DNA from: VFZN01 sp963709325
Lineage (GTDB): Bacteria; Acidobacteriota; Vicinamibacteria; Vicinamibacterales; UBA2999
NCBI GenBank assembly: GCA_963709325.1
Contig: CAVPVV010000001.1
Location: 1,054,001 to 1,118,000 of the forward strand
Length of the DNA stretch: 64,000 bases
Direction of reading: 5' to 3'
Positions 52,499 to 60,378 of the stretch are shown piece after piece. A model generated the notes under the pieces. It was not told where the DNA came from and did no database searches. It saw only the letters and a program-made list of their open reading frames with translations. Position 1 is the stretch's first letter, and every line of letters begins with the position of its first letter. A program made the translations under genes and the position numbers.

Positions 52499-53143
52499 AT
52501 GCAGCCGATCAACCTTTCGACCCGTCCCTTCTACAACCACCGCCTCGTCCGGGTGACGCTGGGGATTCTGAGCCTGCTCGTACTGGCTTTTACCGCGTTC
52601 AACGTAATCCAGGTGCTTCGCCTTACGTCGCGCGACGCGCAAGTCCGCACCGAGGCCGAACGCGCCGAAGGGGATGCGGGCAAATTGCGCTCCCAGGCCG
52701 CGACAATTCGCCAGACCATCAATCGCGATCAGCTGTCCGCGGTCCAGTCGGCGGCGCACGAGGCGAATCAGTTGATCGATCGGCGTGCGTTCTCGTGGAC
52801 CGATCTGTTCAACCGTTTCGAGGCGACATTGCCCGGCAGCGTCCGCATCGCGTCGGTGACGCCTCAAGTCGATCAGCAGGGGCGGATGCTGGTCGCGGTC
52901 ACCGTTCTCTCGCGGCGCGTCGAGGACCTCGACGGGTTCATCGAGGCCCTCGAGAAGACCGGTGCGTTCCAGGAAGTCCTCTCGCGGCAGGAAGAAGCGC
53001 AGGAGGATGGGACGCTCCGGTCGGTGATCCAGGGCTATTACCACGTCGCCAACACGCCAGCCCAGGCCGCGGCACCGGCTCCGACGCCGGATCCGGCGCC
53101 AGCCGTCGCGCCGGCCCCGCCGCGCGCCGAGGAGGGCCGGTGA
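52499..53143 (+). CDS. PilN-like alignment-complex protein
   Basis: A 214-residue bitopic inner-membrane protein. It begins INLSTRPFYNHRLVRV, the PilN-type cytoplasmic peptide (INLL-P-like) that docks PilM. A single membrane helix (LGILSLLVLAFTAFNVIQVL) and a coiled-coil (RDAQVRTEAERAEGDAGKLR) follow, then a ferredoxin-like periplasmic domain ending in SRRVEDLDGFIEALEKTGAF. The C terminus is an Ala/Pro-rich tail. Together with the adjacent PilM- and PilO-like proteins it forms the inner-membrane alignment complex. Confidence 0.8.
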   Translation: MQPINLSTRPFYNHRLVRVTLGILSLLVLAFTAFNVIQVLRLTSRDAQVRTEAERAEGDAGKLRSQAATIRQTINRDQLSAVQSAAHEANQLIDRRAFSWTDLFNRFEATLPGSVRIASVTPQVDQQGRMLVAVTVLSRRVEDLDGFIEALEKTGAFQEVLSRQEEAQEDGTLRSVIQGYYHVANTPAQAAAPAPTPDPAPAVAPAPPRAEEGR

Positions 53144-53742
53144 AGGCGCTCTTCGGCATAACCGACGCGGTTCCGTTGTCGCGAGTCATGCGCGACTACC
53201 GCTTCTGGCTGATCGCGCTGGTGGTGGCCCTGGCGGCAAACGTAATCGCCCTGATGCTGGTCGTGCTTCCGCTCTCTGCCAGCGCCAACGCCGCCAGCGC
53301 CCGTGCCGCGCGGGCCAGCGACACGCTGGGCGCCGCCAAGGCGGACCTCCAGAACGCCGAGCAGACGCGCGACGGGTCCGCCCAAGCGGCGAAAGATCTC
53401 GAGCGCTTCTACACCGAGATCCTGCCGGGCGACGTCGCCGCGGCGCGCCGGCTCACGCACCTCAAGTTGAGCCAGATGGCCCGCGAGCGCAACGTGAAGT
53501 TCCAGCGGAGCGCTTCCTCGCCGGAGCAGATCAAGGACTCGGCGCTCGAGCGGCTTCGCGTCAGCTACGCGCTCGCCGGCGACTACGACTCGATCAGGGC
53601 GCTCATCTACGATATCGAGACCGCTCCCGACTTCCTGGTCATCGAAAACGTCTTTCTCTCGGAAGGGCAGGACGAAGCGGCGCCGTTGACGCTCACGCTC
53701 GACGTCTCCACCTATTTCAGGGCGACGCGCCGTGCCCCCTGA
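53140..53742 (+). CDS. PilO/GspM-like alignment-complex protein
   Basis: A 200-residue bitopic protein with a short cytoplasmic start, a membrane helix (FWLIALVVALAANVIALMLVV), a coiled-coil (SDTLGAAKADLQNAEQTRDG) and a periplasmic domain containing LRVSYALAGDYDSIRALIYDIE, characteristic of PilO/GspM ferredoxin-like folds. GTG start at 53140, overlapping the end of the PilN-like gene by 4 bp. Its partner is most likely the preceding PilN-like protein. Confidence 0.78.
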   Translation: MKALFGITDAVPLSRVMRDYRFWLIALVVALAANVIALMLVVLPLSASANAASARAARASDTLGAAKADLQNAEQTRDGSAQAAKDLERFYTEILPGDVAAARRLTHLKLSQMARERNVKFQRSASSPEQIKDSALERLRVSYALAGDYDSIRALIYDIETAPDFLVIENVFLSEGQDEAAPLTLTLDVSTYFRATRRAP

Positions 53743-54307
53743 ACGTCGCCGCCTGCTGCTGATCGGCGTGGTGGTGCTGCTTGTCGCGGTCGCGGGCTGG
53801 ACCTACTTCGGGAGTGGCAGCGCCCCGGCGACGGCACCGGCAGCAGCTGGAGGAAGCGCCGCCGGCCGCCGTCAGAACCAGACCGCGAAGGGCGCCGAGC
53901 CGTTGCCCGAGGCCGAGGCGGTGCGGCTGTCGTCGCTGTCGCAGTCGCGTGATGAGCCGTCGTCGGCGACCCGGAACCCGTTCAAGTTCCGGCGCGAGGC
54001 CTCTGGCGGCAAGGGCACAACGGAGAAGCCGCCAGTGTTCCAGCCGGTGCAGCCGTCCGAAGTCACGGCACCGGCCGGACCGGTGCCGCCTCCGCCGATC
54101 CCGCTGAAGTTCATCGGTGTGCTCGAGAAGACCGACGGCAATCGGTGGGCTGTGCTGAGCGTAGGCGAGGGACGGGCGCCGCTGCACGGGAAGGAAGGCG
54201 ATATCATCGACGGCCGATACCGGATCCTGAAGATTGGGAACGAGTCGATCGATCTGGCGTATCTCGACGGTCGCGGCCGGCAGACGATCCGGCTCACCGG
54301 ACAGTGA
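53732..54307 (+). CDS. Small bitopic protein, PilP/GspC-like position
   Basis: A 191-residue protein with an N-terminal membrane helix (LLLIGVVVLLVAVAGWTYFG), a disordered Ala/Pro/Ser linker (residues about 28-125) and a small C-terminal beta domain (PIPLKFIGVLEKTDGNRWAV, then LHGKEGDIIDGRYRILKIG). The layout and the GxLE and EGDxI--RY-I--I wording match the homology region of GspC and the beta domain of PilP, which reach to the secretin. It lies directly before the secretin gene, as pilP does before pilQ. The start is GTG at 53732, overlapping the previous gene by 11 bp. Confidence 0.7.
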   Translation: MPPERRRLLLIGVVVLLVAVAGWTYFGSGSAPATAPAAAGGSAAGRRQNQTAKGAEPLPEAEAVRLSSLSQSRDEPSSATRNPFKFRREASGGKGTTEKPPVFQPVQPSEVTAPAGPVPPPPIPLKFIGVLEKTDGNRWAVLSVGEGRAPLHGKEGDIIDGRYRILKIGNESIDLAYLDGRGRQTIRLTGQ

Positions 54308-54360
54308 GTTCGCACGGAGTCGAGAATGAGACGTGGGACGCAACCGACCTTGAGACCGGC

Positions 54361-56973
54361 ATGGACCTGAGACTCGTAAAGCGAACGATTGCGGTGGTGG
54401 CGCTGGCGGCGCTGGCAGGCCTGGTTGCGGCCTGCGCCACGGGCCGGGCCTACTCGCGCGGGCTAGAGGCAGCCAAGGCCGGCGACTGGGACGCGGCCGT
54501 CGGCTACTACCGGCAGGCGCTCCAGGACGATCCCGACCGGCCCGATTACAAGATCGCCCTCGAGCGCGCGATGCTGGCAGCGGCCCAGATGTACGCCACG
54601 CGGGCCCGCGAGTTCGAGGCTGCGAACCAGCCCGAAGAGGCGCTGCGCGCCTACCGCAAGGCCCTCGAGTTCGAGCCCTCGAATCGGCAGATCGCGCTGC
54701 GCGCCTCGGAGATCGAGCGGATGCTGCGCGATCGGCTCGAGGCCTCGGCGCCGCGGCCGGAGATCGAGAAGCTGCGCGAACAGGCGCGGCGCCAGGCCGG
54801 CGAGCCGATCCTCAATCCCGCCAGCCGCGACCCGCTGAGCATTCGCTTCACCAACGCGAGCATCCGCGACGTCCTGAACTTCATCGGCAACGCCACCGGC
54901 ATCAACGTCACCTACGACCGCGATTTCCAGGATCGCCAGATCACGCTCAACCTCGAAGGCGTGACGCTCGAACAGGCGCTCCAGCAGATCATGGTCGCCA
55001 ATCAGCTCTTCTACAAGGTGCTGAACGAGCGCACGATCATCGTCGCTGCCGACACCACCCAGAAGCGCACGCAGTACGAAGAGCAGGTGATTCGCACCTT
55101 CTTCCTCTCGCACGCCGACGCGACCGAGATTTCGCAGCTGCTCACCGGCATCGTCAGGGTCGCCGGCGTCGCCATTCAGCCGACGATCGTCGCCAACAAG
55201 ACGAGCAACACGATCACGGTTCGCGCCACCGCGTCGGTCGTGCAGGTGGTCGAGCGGATGATCACGTCGAACGACAAGCCGCGCGCCGAAGTCATCGTCG
55301 ACGTGCAGATCCTGGAAGTGAACCGGGAGCGGGCCAAGCAGTACGGGCTGAGCCTGAGCGACTACTCGATTGGCGGCGTGTTCTCTCCCGAAGTCGCGCC
55401 CGGTACCGGTGGCGCCGCCAACGCGGCGAGCGGACTCGGAACGCCGTTCAACCTCAACACGATCTCGCAGGGGATCAGCACCGCCGACTTCTACCTGTCG
55501 GTGCCCGCCGCCGTGATGCGCTTTCTCGAGAGCGACTCGAACACCAAAACGCTGGCCAAGCCGCAGCTGCGCGGCGCCGAAGGCCAGAAGCTGACGCTGA
55601 ATCTCGGCGAGGATGTCCCGGTACCGAGCACGACCTTCACGCCGATCGCCGGCGGCGGCGCGGCGACGCAGCCGCTCACATCGTTCGCCTACCGCACCGT
55701 CGGCATCATCGTGGAGATGACGCCGCGCGTTACCTACGAAGGCGAGATCATCCTCGAGCTGTCGGTGGAGAGCAGCGCGCAGGGACAAGGAACCGTCATC
55801 GCCGGCCAGAGCCTGCCCTCGTTTCTGTCCCGCAAGGTGGTGACGAAGCTGCGCCTCCGCGATGGCGAGTCGAACCTCCTGGCTGGATTGCTGCGCGAGG
55901 ACGAGCGGCGATCGCTGCGCGGATTCCCCGGCGTGCTGCGCCTGCCCATCGTCAAGCAGCTGTTCTCGGCGAACGACGAGGCGATCCGCAGCTCCGACAT
56001 CGTGATGCTGCTGACGCCGCGCATTATCCGCACTCACGAGCTCACCGCCACCGACCTCAGCCCGATCTACGTCGGCACGCAGAGCAACATGGGACTCGGC
56101 GGGCCGCCGCCGCTCATCAATGTGGGTGGGGCAGGGAACATCGACGTGACTCCACCGGGTACGCCAGGAGCAGGTGCGCCAGGTGCGACGGGTGCGGCCG
56201 CGCCGGGGGCTGTGCCCGCAGCGCCGAAACCGCAGCCGCCACCGCCTGGCCCGCCGACGCCTCAGCCGCTTCCGCCTGGCACGCCGACGCCGGTCGTGCC
56301 GGCGACGCAGGGAGTCACGCCGCAGTTGCCGCCAGGGTCATCGCCAATTCCCGGGACGACCGCGGTGCCGGTGACCCCGCCGCAGCCACAAAGCGGCGTG
56401 ACGGTGTTTGCGCCAACAGAGCCGCCCCCAGCCGCGCCCGAACCGGCTGTGACGCCGCCGCCGAATCCGTTCGGAACGCCGATCACGCCGGGTGCGACGG
56501 TTCAGCCACCGGCCGGTGCGGCTGGTGCGACCGGGGCTGGTGCGGCGACCACCGCCGCGGCGGGTCCTCGAATCACCCTTGCCCCGCCCAGCGAGATGCG
56601 CGTCGGCAGCGGGCCGTACACTGTTCCGGTTTCGATCACCGGTGCTTCGCGCGTGTCGGGACTGACCATTTCCATCACCTTCAACCCCGCGTTGCTGCGG
56701 GTGCGCAGCGTCTCCGAAGGCACGTTCATGCGCCAGGGGAACGTAACGCCGACGTTCACGCAGCAGGTTGACGCGGCAGCGGGCCGGATCGACATCGCAA
56801 TCGTCCGGCCCGGCGATCAGGTCGGGGCGTCCACGAACGGCTTGATCGCCGCGATTCTCTTCGAGCCGGTCAGCGCCGGCACCGGCACGTTGACCGTGAG
56901 CGGGTCCGGGACGATTGTCGGCGGCGCCGCCGCGACGCTCCAGTTCGCGCCGGCAGGAGTGGTGATTCGGTGA
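54361..56973 (+). CDS. gspD: Secretin (GspD/PilQ-like) with C-terminal cohesin-like domain
   Basis: An 870-residue outer-membrane channel lipoprotein (lipobox LVAACATG). TPR-like repeats occupy about residues 28-110 (AKAGDWDAAVGYYRQALQDD). An STN/N0 domain follows (IRFTNASIRDVLNFIGNATG), then N-domain repeats (VIRTFFLSHADATEISQLL). The secretin core covers about 320-565, with NTKTLAKPQLRGAEGQKLTL and DIVMLLTPRIIRT near its end. A Pro-rich linker (about 590-735) leads to a final sandwich domain of about 130 residues (VPVSITGASRVSGLTISITF, then PALLRVRSVSEGTFMRQG) with cohesin features. Standard GspD and PilQ lack this tail. ATG 54361 begins the signal peptide. Confidence 0.92.
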   Translation: MDLRLVKRTIAVVALAALAGLVAACATGRAYSRGLEAAKAGDWDAAVGYYRQALQDDPDRPDYKIALERAMLAAAQMYATRAREFEAANQPEEALRAYRKALEFEPSNRQIALRASEIERMLRDRLEASAPRPEIEKLREQARRQAGEPILNPASRDPLSIRFTNASIRDVLNFIGNATGINVTYDRDFQDRQITLNLEGVTLEQALQQIMVANQLFYKVLNERTIIVAADTTQKRTQYEEQVIRTFFLSHADATEISQLLTGIVRVAGVAIQPTIVANKTSNTITVRATASVVQVVERMITSNDKPRAEVIVDVQILEVNRERAKQYGLSLSDYSIGGVFSPEVAPGTGGAANAASGLGTPFNLNTISQGISTADFYLSVPAAVMRFLESDSNTKTLAKPQLRGAEGQKLTLNLGEDVPVPSTTFTPIAGGGAATQPLTSFAYRTVGIIVEMTPRVTYEGEIILELSVESSAQGQGTVIAGQSLPSFLSRKVVTKLRLRDGESNLLAGLLREDERRSLRGFPGVLRLPIVKQLFSANDEAIRSSDIVMLLTPRIIRTHELTATDLSPIYVGTQSNMGLGGPPPLINVGGAGNIDVTPPGTPGAGAPGATGAAAPGAVPAAPKPQPPPPGPPTPQPLPPGTPTPVVPATQGVTPQLPPGSSPIPGTTAVPVTPPQPQSGVTVFAPTEPPPAAPEPAVTPPPNPFGTPITPGATVQPPAGAAGATGAGAATTAAAGPRITLAPPSEMRVGSGPYTVPVSITGASRVSGLTISITFNPALLRVRSVSEGTFMRQGNVTPTFTQQVDAAAGRIDIAIVRPGDQVGASTNGLIAAILFEPVSAGTGTLTVSGSGTIVGGAAATLQFAPAGVVIR

Positions 56974-57452
56974 GGCTCTCACGCATCACACGGGCCGACG
57001 GTTACTCCTTCGTCGAGTTGCTGGTCGTGACGACGATCATCCTGATCCTTGCGTCAGCGGTGCAGCCGCTGGCGCGGGTGACGATCCAGCGGCAGAAGGA
57101 ATCAGAACTGCGGCGCGCGTTGCGCGACATGCGCGACGCGATCGACAAGTTCAAGGACGCGGCCGACCAGGGCATGATCCCGAGCACCGAGCTGAAGGCC
57201 GGCAGCGAGGGGTATCCGCCGGACCTCGAGACGCTGGTCGAAGGCGTGTCGGTTGCCAACGACGCGTCCGGCCGCAAGCTGAAGCTCCTGCGCCGAGTTC
57301 CGCTCGATCCGATGACCGGCCAGGCCGATTGGGGATTGCGCGCCTACCAGGACAAGCCCGATGCGACCACGTGGGGCGGTCAGAACGTGTTCGACGTCCG
57401 CTCGCTGAGCGGCGGCACCGCGCTTGACGGCTCGAAATACAAGGATTGGTGA
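56970..57452 (+). CDS. GspG-like pseudopilin (first copy)
   Basis: A 160-residue prepilin-like protein. The class III signal is ADGYSFVELLVVTTIILILA: cleavage after Gly, then YSFVE with Glu at +5. The long N-terminal helix is followed by RQKESELRRALRDMRDAIDKF, as in major pseudopilins, and by a globular part with PPDLETLVEGV and RRVPLDPMTGQADWGL, the GspG calcium-loop region. It starts with GTG overlapping the secretin stop (GTGA). It is paired with a second GspG-like gene after 21 bp. Confidence 0.85.
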   Translation: MRLSRITRADGYSFVELLVVTTIILILASAVQPLARVTIQRQKESELRRALRDMRDAIDKFKDAADQGMIPSTELKAGSEGYPPDLETLVEGVSVANDASGRKLKLLRRVPLDPMTGQADWGLRAYQDKPDATTWGGQNVFDVRSLSGGTALDGSKYKDW

Positions 57453-57473
57453 GAGAGCAGTGCGGAGTGCGGC

Positions 57474-57899
57474 GTGAGTAGTGCGTCTGAAATGCGCGGC
57501 GTGCGTCGCGTGGCCGATCGGGGCTTCACGATGGTGGAGCTGCTGGTCGTCATCTCGATCATCGTGATCCTCGCGGCGATGGGGATGGCGCAGTATCGCA
57601 ACAGCGTGATCCGCGCCCGCGAGGCCGTGCTGAAGGAAGATCTGTTCCGGATGCGGGACGCGATCGATCAGTACTACGCCGACAAGATGAAGTACCCGTC
57701 GGGGCTGGAGGACCTGGTCACCGACGGCTACCTCCGCGAACTGCCGGTGGACCCGTTCACCAACTCGAAGGACACCTGGCAGGCCGTGAACGCCGAGCCG
57801 AACGTCAACGACACGACCTCCCAGCCGGGCATCTACGACGTCAAGAGCGGTTCCGACGCAACCTCAATGGACGGCACGCCCTACTCAGACTGGAACTGA
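57474..57899 (+). CDS. gspG: GspG-like major pseudopilin (second copy)
   Basis: A 141-residue pseudopilin. The signal DRGFTMVELLVVISIIVILA is canonical (G, then FTMVE with Glu at +5). Then come RAREAVLKEDLFRMRDAIDQ, YYADKMKYPSGLEDLV and RELPVDPFTNSKDTW, the GspG core with its PxDP--- W pattern, ending in DGTPYSDW. This copy is closest to a standard GspG. The start could be GTG 57474 or ATG 57492; the spacer upstream is a GTGCGG word repeat that obscures the ribosome site. It is followed by a hairpin and a convergent gene. Confidence 0.88.
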   Translation: MSSASEMRGVRRVADRGFTMVELLVVISIIVILAAMGMAQYRNSVIRAREAVLKEDLFRMRDAIDQYYADKMKYPSGLEDLVTDGYLRELPVDPFTNSKDTWQAVNAEPNVNDTTSQPGIYDVKSGSDATSMDGTPYSDWN

Positions 57900-57907
57900 C
57901 GACGCAG

Positions 57908-57931
57908 GTTCAAAGCCCACGGGTTTTGAAC
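57908..57931. terminator. Bidirectional hairpin terminator between convergent genes
   Basis: GTTCAAAGCC and GGTTTTGAAC arms form a 10-11-bp stem (one G-T wobble) around a 2-4-nt loop. It lies between the 3' ends of the second gspG-like gene (57899) and the opposing Ig/PKD lipoprotein gene (57956). The arms are A/T-rich at their base, as useful for termination in either direction. Confidence 0.6.
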
Positions 57932-57955
57932 GTGCTGTGCGTTGAACCCGCGTGT

Positions 57956-59173
57956 CTATGGCGTGACGCGAACGGTCACCTGATTCGATCCCTGGGTGCC
58001 GTTCTGCGCGCGGGCGACGACCGACGCGATGTAACTGCCAGGCGCGCTGTAGCGGTGATTCGTGCCGCCGCCGGTCGTGGTCGCCCCCTGCCCGTCGCCG
58101 AAGTCCCAGGAGAACGACGACACCGTCGTGCCGCCTCCCAGACCGCCGCCGGTCGTGGCGGTGAAGGTAACGAGCCCCTGATTCGTCGCTACCGAGACCG
58201 GGTTCGGCGTCGCCGTCAGAGTGACCGAGACGGTGCTCTGCTCGACGACGTTGACGATGATGACGCTGGGGGCGGTGATACCCTGCGCGTCGGTTGCCGT
58301 CACTGTCACGGTGTAGACACCCGCTCGCGCGAAGGTGTGCACCACCTGGGTTTCGGCGGCGAGCGACGCAATGCGCGTCGGGGCTGTGTTGTCACCCCAG
58401 TCGACGACAACGTCTCGCAACACGGTGCCTGTAGCCGGGGCAATCCGGAACGCCGCCGGAATGCCGGCTTCGATCGCGGTGGTCGGCGGCGTGATTGTCA
58501 CGCTTGGCCCAGTCGCCGAGACGGTGACGGTGTTCGAGGTCTTGCCTCCGGCCTGGGCGGTAACAGTGGCCTCCCGCGACGTGGACAAGGTCGAGCGGGC
58601 CTCACCGTTCGAATCGGTCACGGCCTGTCCCGGGTTCAGTTGACCCGCCGTGGTGGAGAAGGCGACCGGTACACCCGGCAGGAGATTTCCCGATTCGTCC
58701 AGCACCGTCGCAGTCAGTTCGGCAACTCCGACGCCTATCGGACGGGACCGCAGGCTGACCGTCGACGCCGCTGCGCCGCCGACCTTCACCTCGACGGTTT
58801 CGGAACGGGTGGCGCCGGAAAAGGCGCCGATCACCGCCGTGCCCGACTGCGTCCCGGCCCTGAACGTGACAGTCGCCTTGCCGCCTTCCGTACGCCCTTC
58901 GGCGGGCTCCACCGTGCCGAAAGACGACGTGAAGGTGACCACCGTGCCGTTCTGGACCGGTGTTCCGGGCTTTTCGGTGACCGATGCAATCACCTGCGCC
59001 GTCCCGCTGACCGGCACCGTCGTCGTACTGACGTTGAGGGTGATCGTTGATTCGGTGGGTGCCAGGAGCGGCACCTTGTCACACGCGGACCCGAACGTGG
59101 CCAGAAGGAGCACGCCTATGACGGCGAGACTTGGACGTGACACGTGTGAGACCAACAAGCATAATAGGCGCAT
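57956..59173 (-). CDS. Ig-like/PKD-domain surface lipoprotein
   Basis: A 405-residue lipoprotein (LAVIGVLLLATFGSAC, lipobox FGSAC). It carries two bacterial Ig-like (invasin/Big-1) repeats, with VTEKPGTPVQNGTVVTFTSS and VLDESGNLLPGVPVAFSTT, then two PKD-like modules, with VVDWGDNTAPTRI and SSFSWDFGDGQGATTTGGG. Such stacks are extracellular stalks or adhesins. The gene lies within the secretion operon but on the opposite strand, so it may be a surface or secreted partner. The ATG at 59173 shares the CATG tetranucleotide with the start codon of the neighbouring plus-strand pseudopilin; a GTG at 59143 is an alternative start. Confidence 0.85.
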   Translation of the reverse strand: MRLLCLLVSHVSRPSLAVIGVLLLATFGSACDKVPLLAPTESTITLNVSTTTVPVSGTAQVIASVTEKPGTPVQNGTVVTFTSSFGTVEPAEGRTEGGKATVTFRAGTQSGTAVIGAFSGATRSETVEVKVGGAAASTVSLRSRPIGVGVAELTATVLDESGNLLPGVPVAFSTTAGQLNPGQAVTDSNGEARSTLSTSREATVTAQAGGKTSNTVTVSATGPSVTITPPTTAIEAGIPAAFRIAPATGTVLRDVVVDWGDNTAPTRIASLAAETQVVHTFARAGVYTVTVTATDAQGITAPSVIIVNVVEQSTVSVTLTATPNPVSVATNQGLVTFTATTGGGLGGGTTVSSFSWDFGDGQGATTTGGGTNHRYSAPGSYIASVVARAQNGTQGSNQVTVRVTP

Positions 59174-60281
59174 GGGGTTAGCCGGTCAAGGCAGTCGAGC
59201 TGACCAACGGGGCTACGCGATGGCGGCCCTGCTCGTCGGGCTCAGCGTGATGAGCGTGATGCTGGCGGCGGCGATGCCGGTGTGGAGCCACGCGACTCGT
59301 CGCGAACGCGAGGAGGAACTGATCTGGCGAGGCGAGCAGTACCGGCGCGCGATCATGCTCTTCCAGCGCAAGTACGCCAACACCTTCCCGCCGAATCTCG
59401 ACATCCTCGTCGAGCAGAAGTTCCTGCGCAAGAAGTACAAGGACCCGATCGCCAACGACGACTTTCAGATTATCCCGGTCGGCGCTCCGGTGGGCGGTGC
59501 CGGGGGCCCGGTGGGCCGCAACGGCGCGCAGCAGCCAGGATCGCGGCCGGGCGGCGCAACCGGAGGCCAGGGAAGCGGCGGGTTCGGCTCTCCGGCTGGC
59601 CTCGGCAGCCCAGGCGGTCTCGGGAATCAAGGCGGCATGGGCAACCAGGGCGGCGTTGGCAATCAGGGCGGCTTCGGTAATCAGAGCGGTTTCGGCAATC
59701 AGAGCGGCTTCGGGAACCAGGGTGGATTCGGCAGCCAGGGCGGACTGGGAAGCCAAGGCGGACCCGGCGTAGGCGGATCGCAGAGCGGTTTTGGAGGGCA
59801 GAGCGGGCTCGGAGGGCAGAGCGGCTTCGGAATGCAGCAGCCCGGAGGATTCGGACAGCCAACGACAGGCGGCACCGTCGGTGGCGGCACGCCCGGGACG
59901 CAGCCGGCAATGGGGATTCAAGGCGTGACGTCGAAGAGCAAGGAGACGTCGATCCGACGCTATAACAACATGGATCACTACAACCAGTGGGCCTTCGTCT
60001 ACCTTGCGGCGAGCGGGCAGGCCGGCCTCGGAGGTCAGCAGTTTGCGCGGCCCGGGCAAGGAGTTGGTCCGCAAGGCCAGGGCGTTGGACCTCAGGGGCA
60101 GGGGGGCTTCGGTCGCCCTGGAGTGCCGCAGCAACCTGGAAGATTCGGCCAGCCGGGCGGCATGGGCGGTTTCGGGCAGCCGAGCGGCCCACAATCTCAG
60201 CCGAAGTTTCCGGCTGTTCCTGGCGGATTCGGATCCCCGACCCAGCCGGGATCGTCGCCGTTCAAGCCTCCGCCAGACTGA
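59172..60281 (+). CDS. Pseudopilin-like protein with Gly/Asn/Gln-rich repeat tail
   Basis: A 369-residue protein. The N terminus (QRGYAMAALLVGLSVMSVML) looks like a prepilin helix, but with MAA where most pilins have the +5 Glu. A helix with REREEELIWRGEQYRRAIML and YANTFPPNLDILVEQKFLRK, as in GspK/GspG-like acidobacterial pseudopilins, fills residues 40-100. From about 145 to 225 it consists of six-residue repeats of the form GNQGGF/GNQSGF. A short conserved block (SIRRYNNMDHYNQWAFVY) and a second Gly/Pro/Gln tail follow. Loss of +5 Glu suggests a tip or minor pilin. The repeat tail could be exposed at the surface. It is last in the operon and followed by a terminator. Confidence 0.8.
   Translation: MGLAGQGSRADQRGYAMAALLVGLSVMSVMLAAAMPVWSHATRREREEELIWRGEQYRRAIMLFQRKYANTFPPNLDILVEQKFLRKKYKDPIANDDFQIIPVGAPVGGAGGPVGRNGAQQPGSRPGGATGGQGSGGFGSPAGLGSPGGLGNQGGMGNQGGVGNQGGFGNQSGFGNQSGFGNQGGFGSQGGLGSQGGPGVGGSQSGFGGQSGLGGQSGFGMQQPGGFGQPTTGGTVGGGTPGTQPAMGIQGVTSKSKETSIRRYNNMDHYNQWAFVYLAASGQAGLGGQQFARPGQGVGPQGQGVGPQGQGGFGRPGVPQQPGRFGQPGGMGGFGQPSGPQSQPKFPAVPGGFGSPTQPGSSPFKPPPD
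59604..59832 (+). repeat. 18-bp tandem repeats coding GNQ(G/S)G(F/L/M/V)
   Basis: About twelve units of 18 bp, roughly GGCAACCAGGGCGGCTTC, lie inside the pseudopilin gene. Codon choices vary between units, so the repeats are diverged rather than freshly duplicated. Repeat number could vary between strains. Confidence 0.75.
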
Positions 60282-60292
60282 CCGTCCTTTCG

Positions 60293-60324
60293 CTGGCCGC
60301 ACGCGGCCGCCGCGGCTGGTTTTT
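60293..60324 (+). terminator. Rho-independent terminator after the secretion operon
   Basis: Arms CTGGCCGC (60293-60300) and GCGGCTGG (60312-60319) form an 8-bp stem with two wobble pairs and an 11-nt loop, directly followed by TTTTT (60320-60324). It lies 12 nt after the stop codon of the Gly-rich pseudopilin gene and before the 3' end of the opposing hydrolase gene. Confidence 0.6.
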
Positions 60325-60378
60325 CGCACTGAGAGTGAGACGTCTGCGCCGAGGCGCCGGCCGGACTCCAACGCCGCC

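Noticed and set aside
57901..57960. tRNA-like GGTTCAAAGCCC sequence
   Set aside because: The GGTTCAA word is part of a long perfect hairpin between convergent genes; no cloverleaf can be drawn around it.
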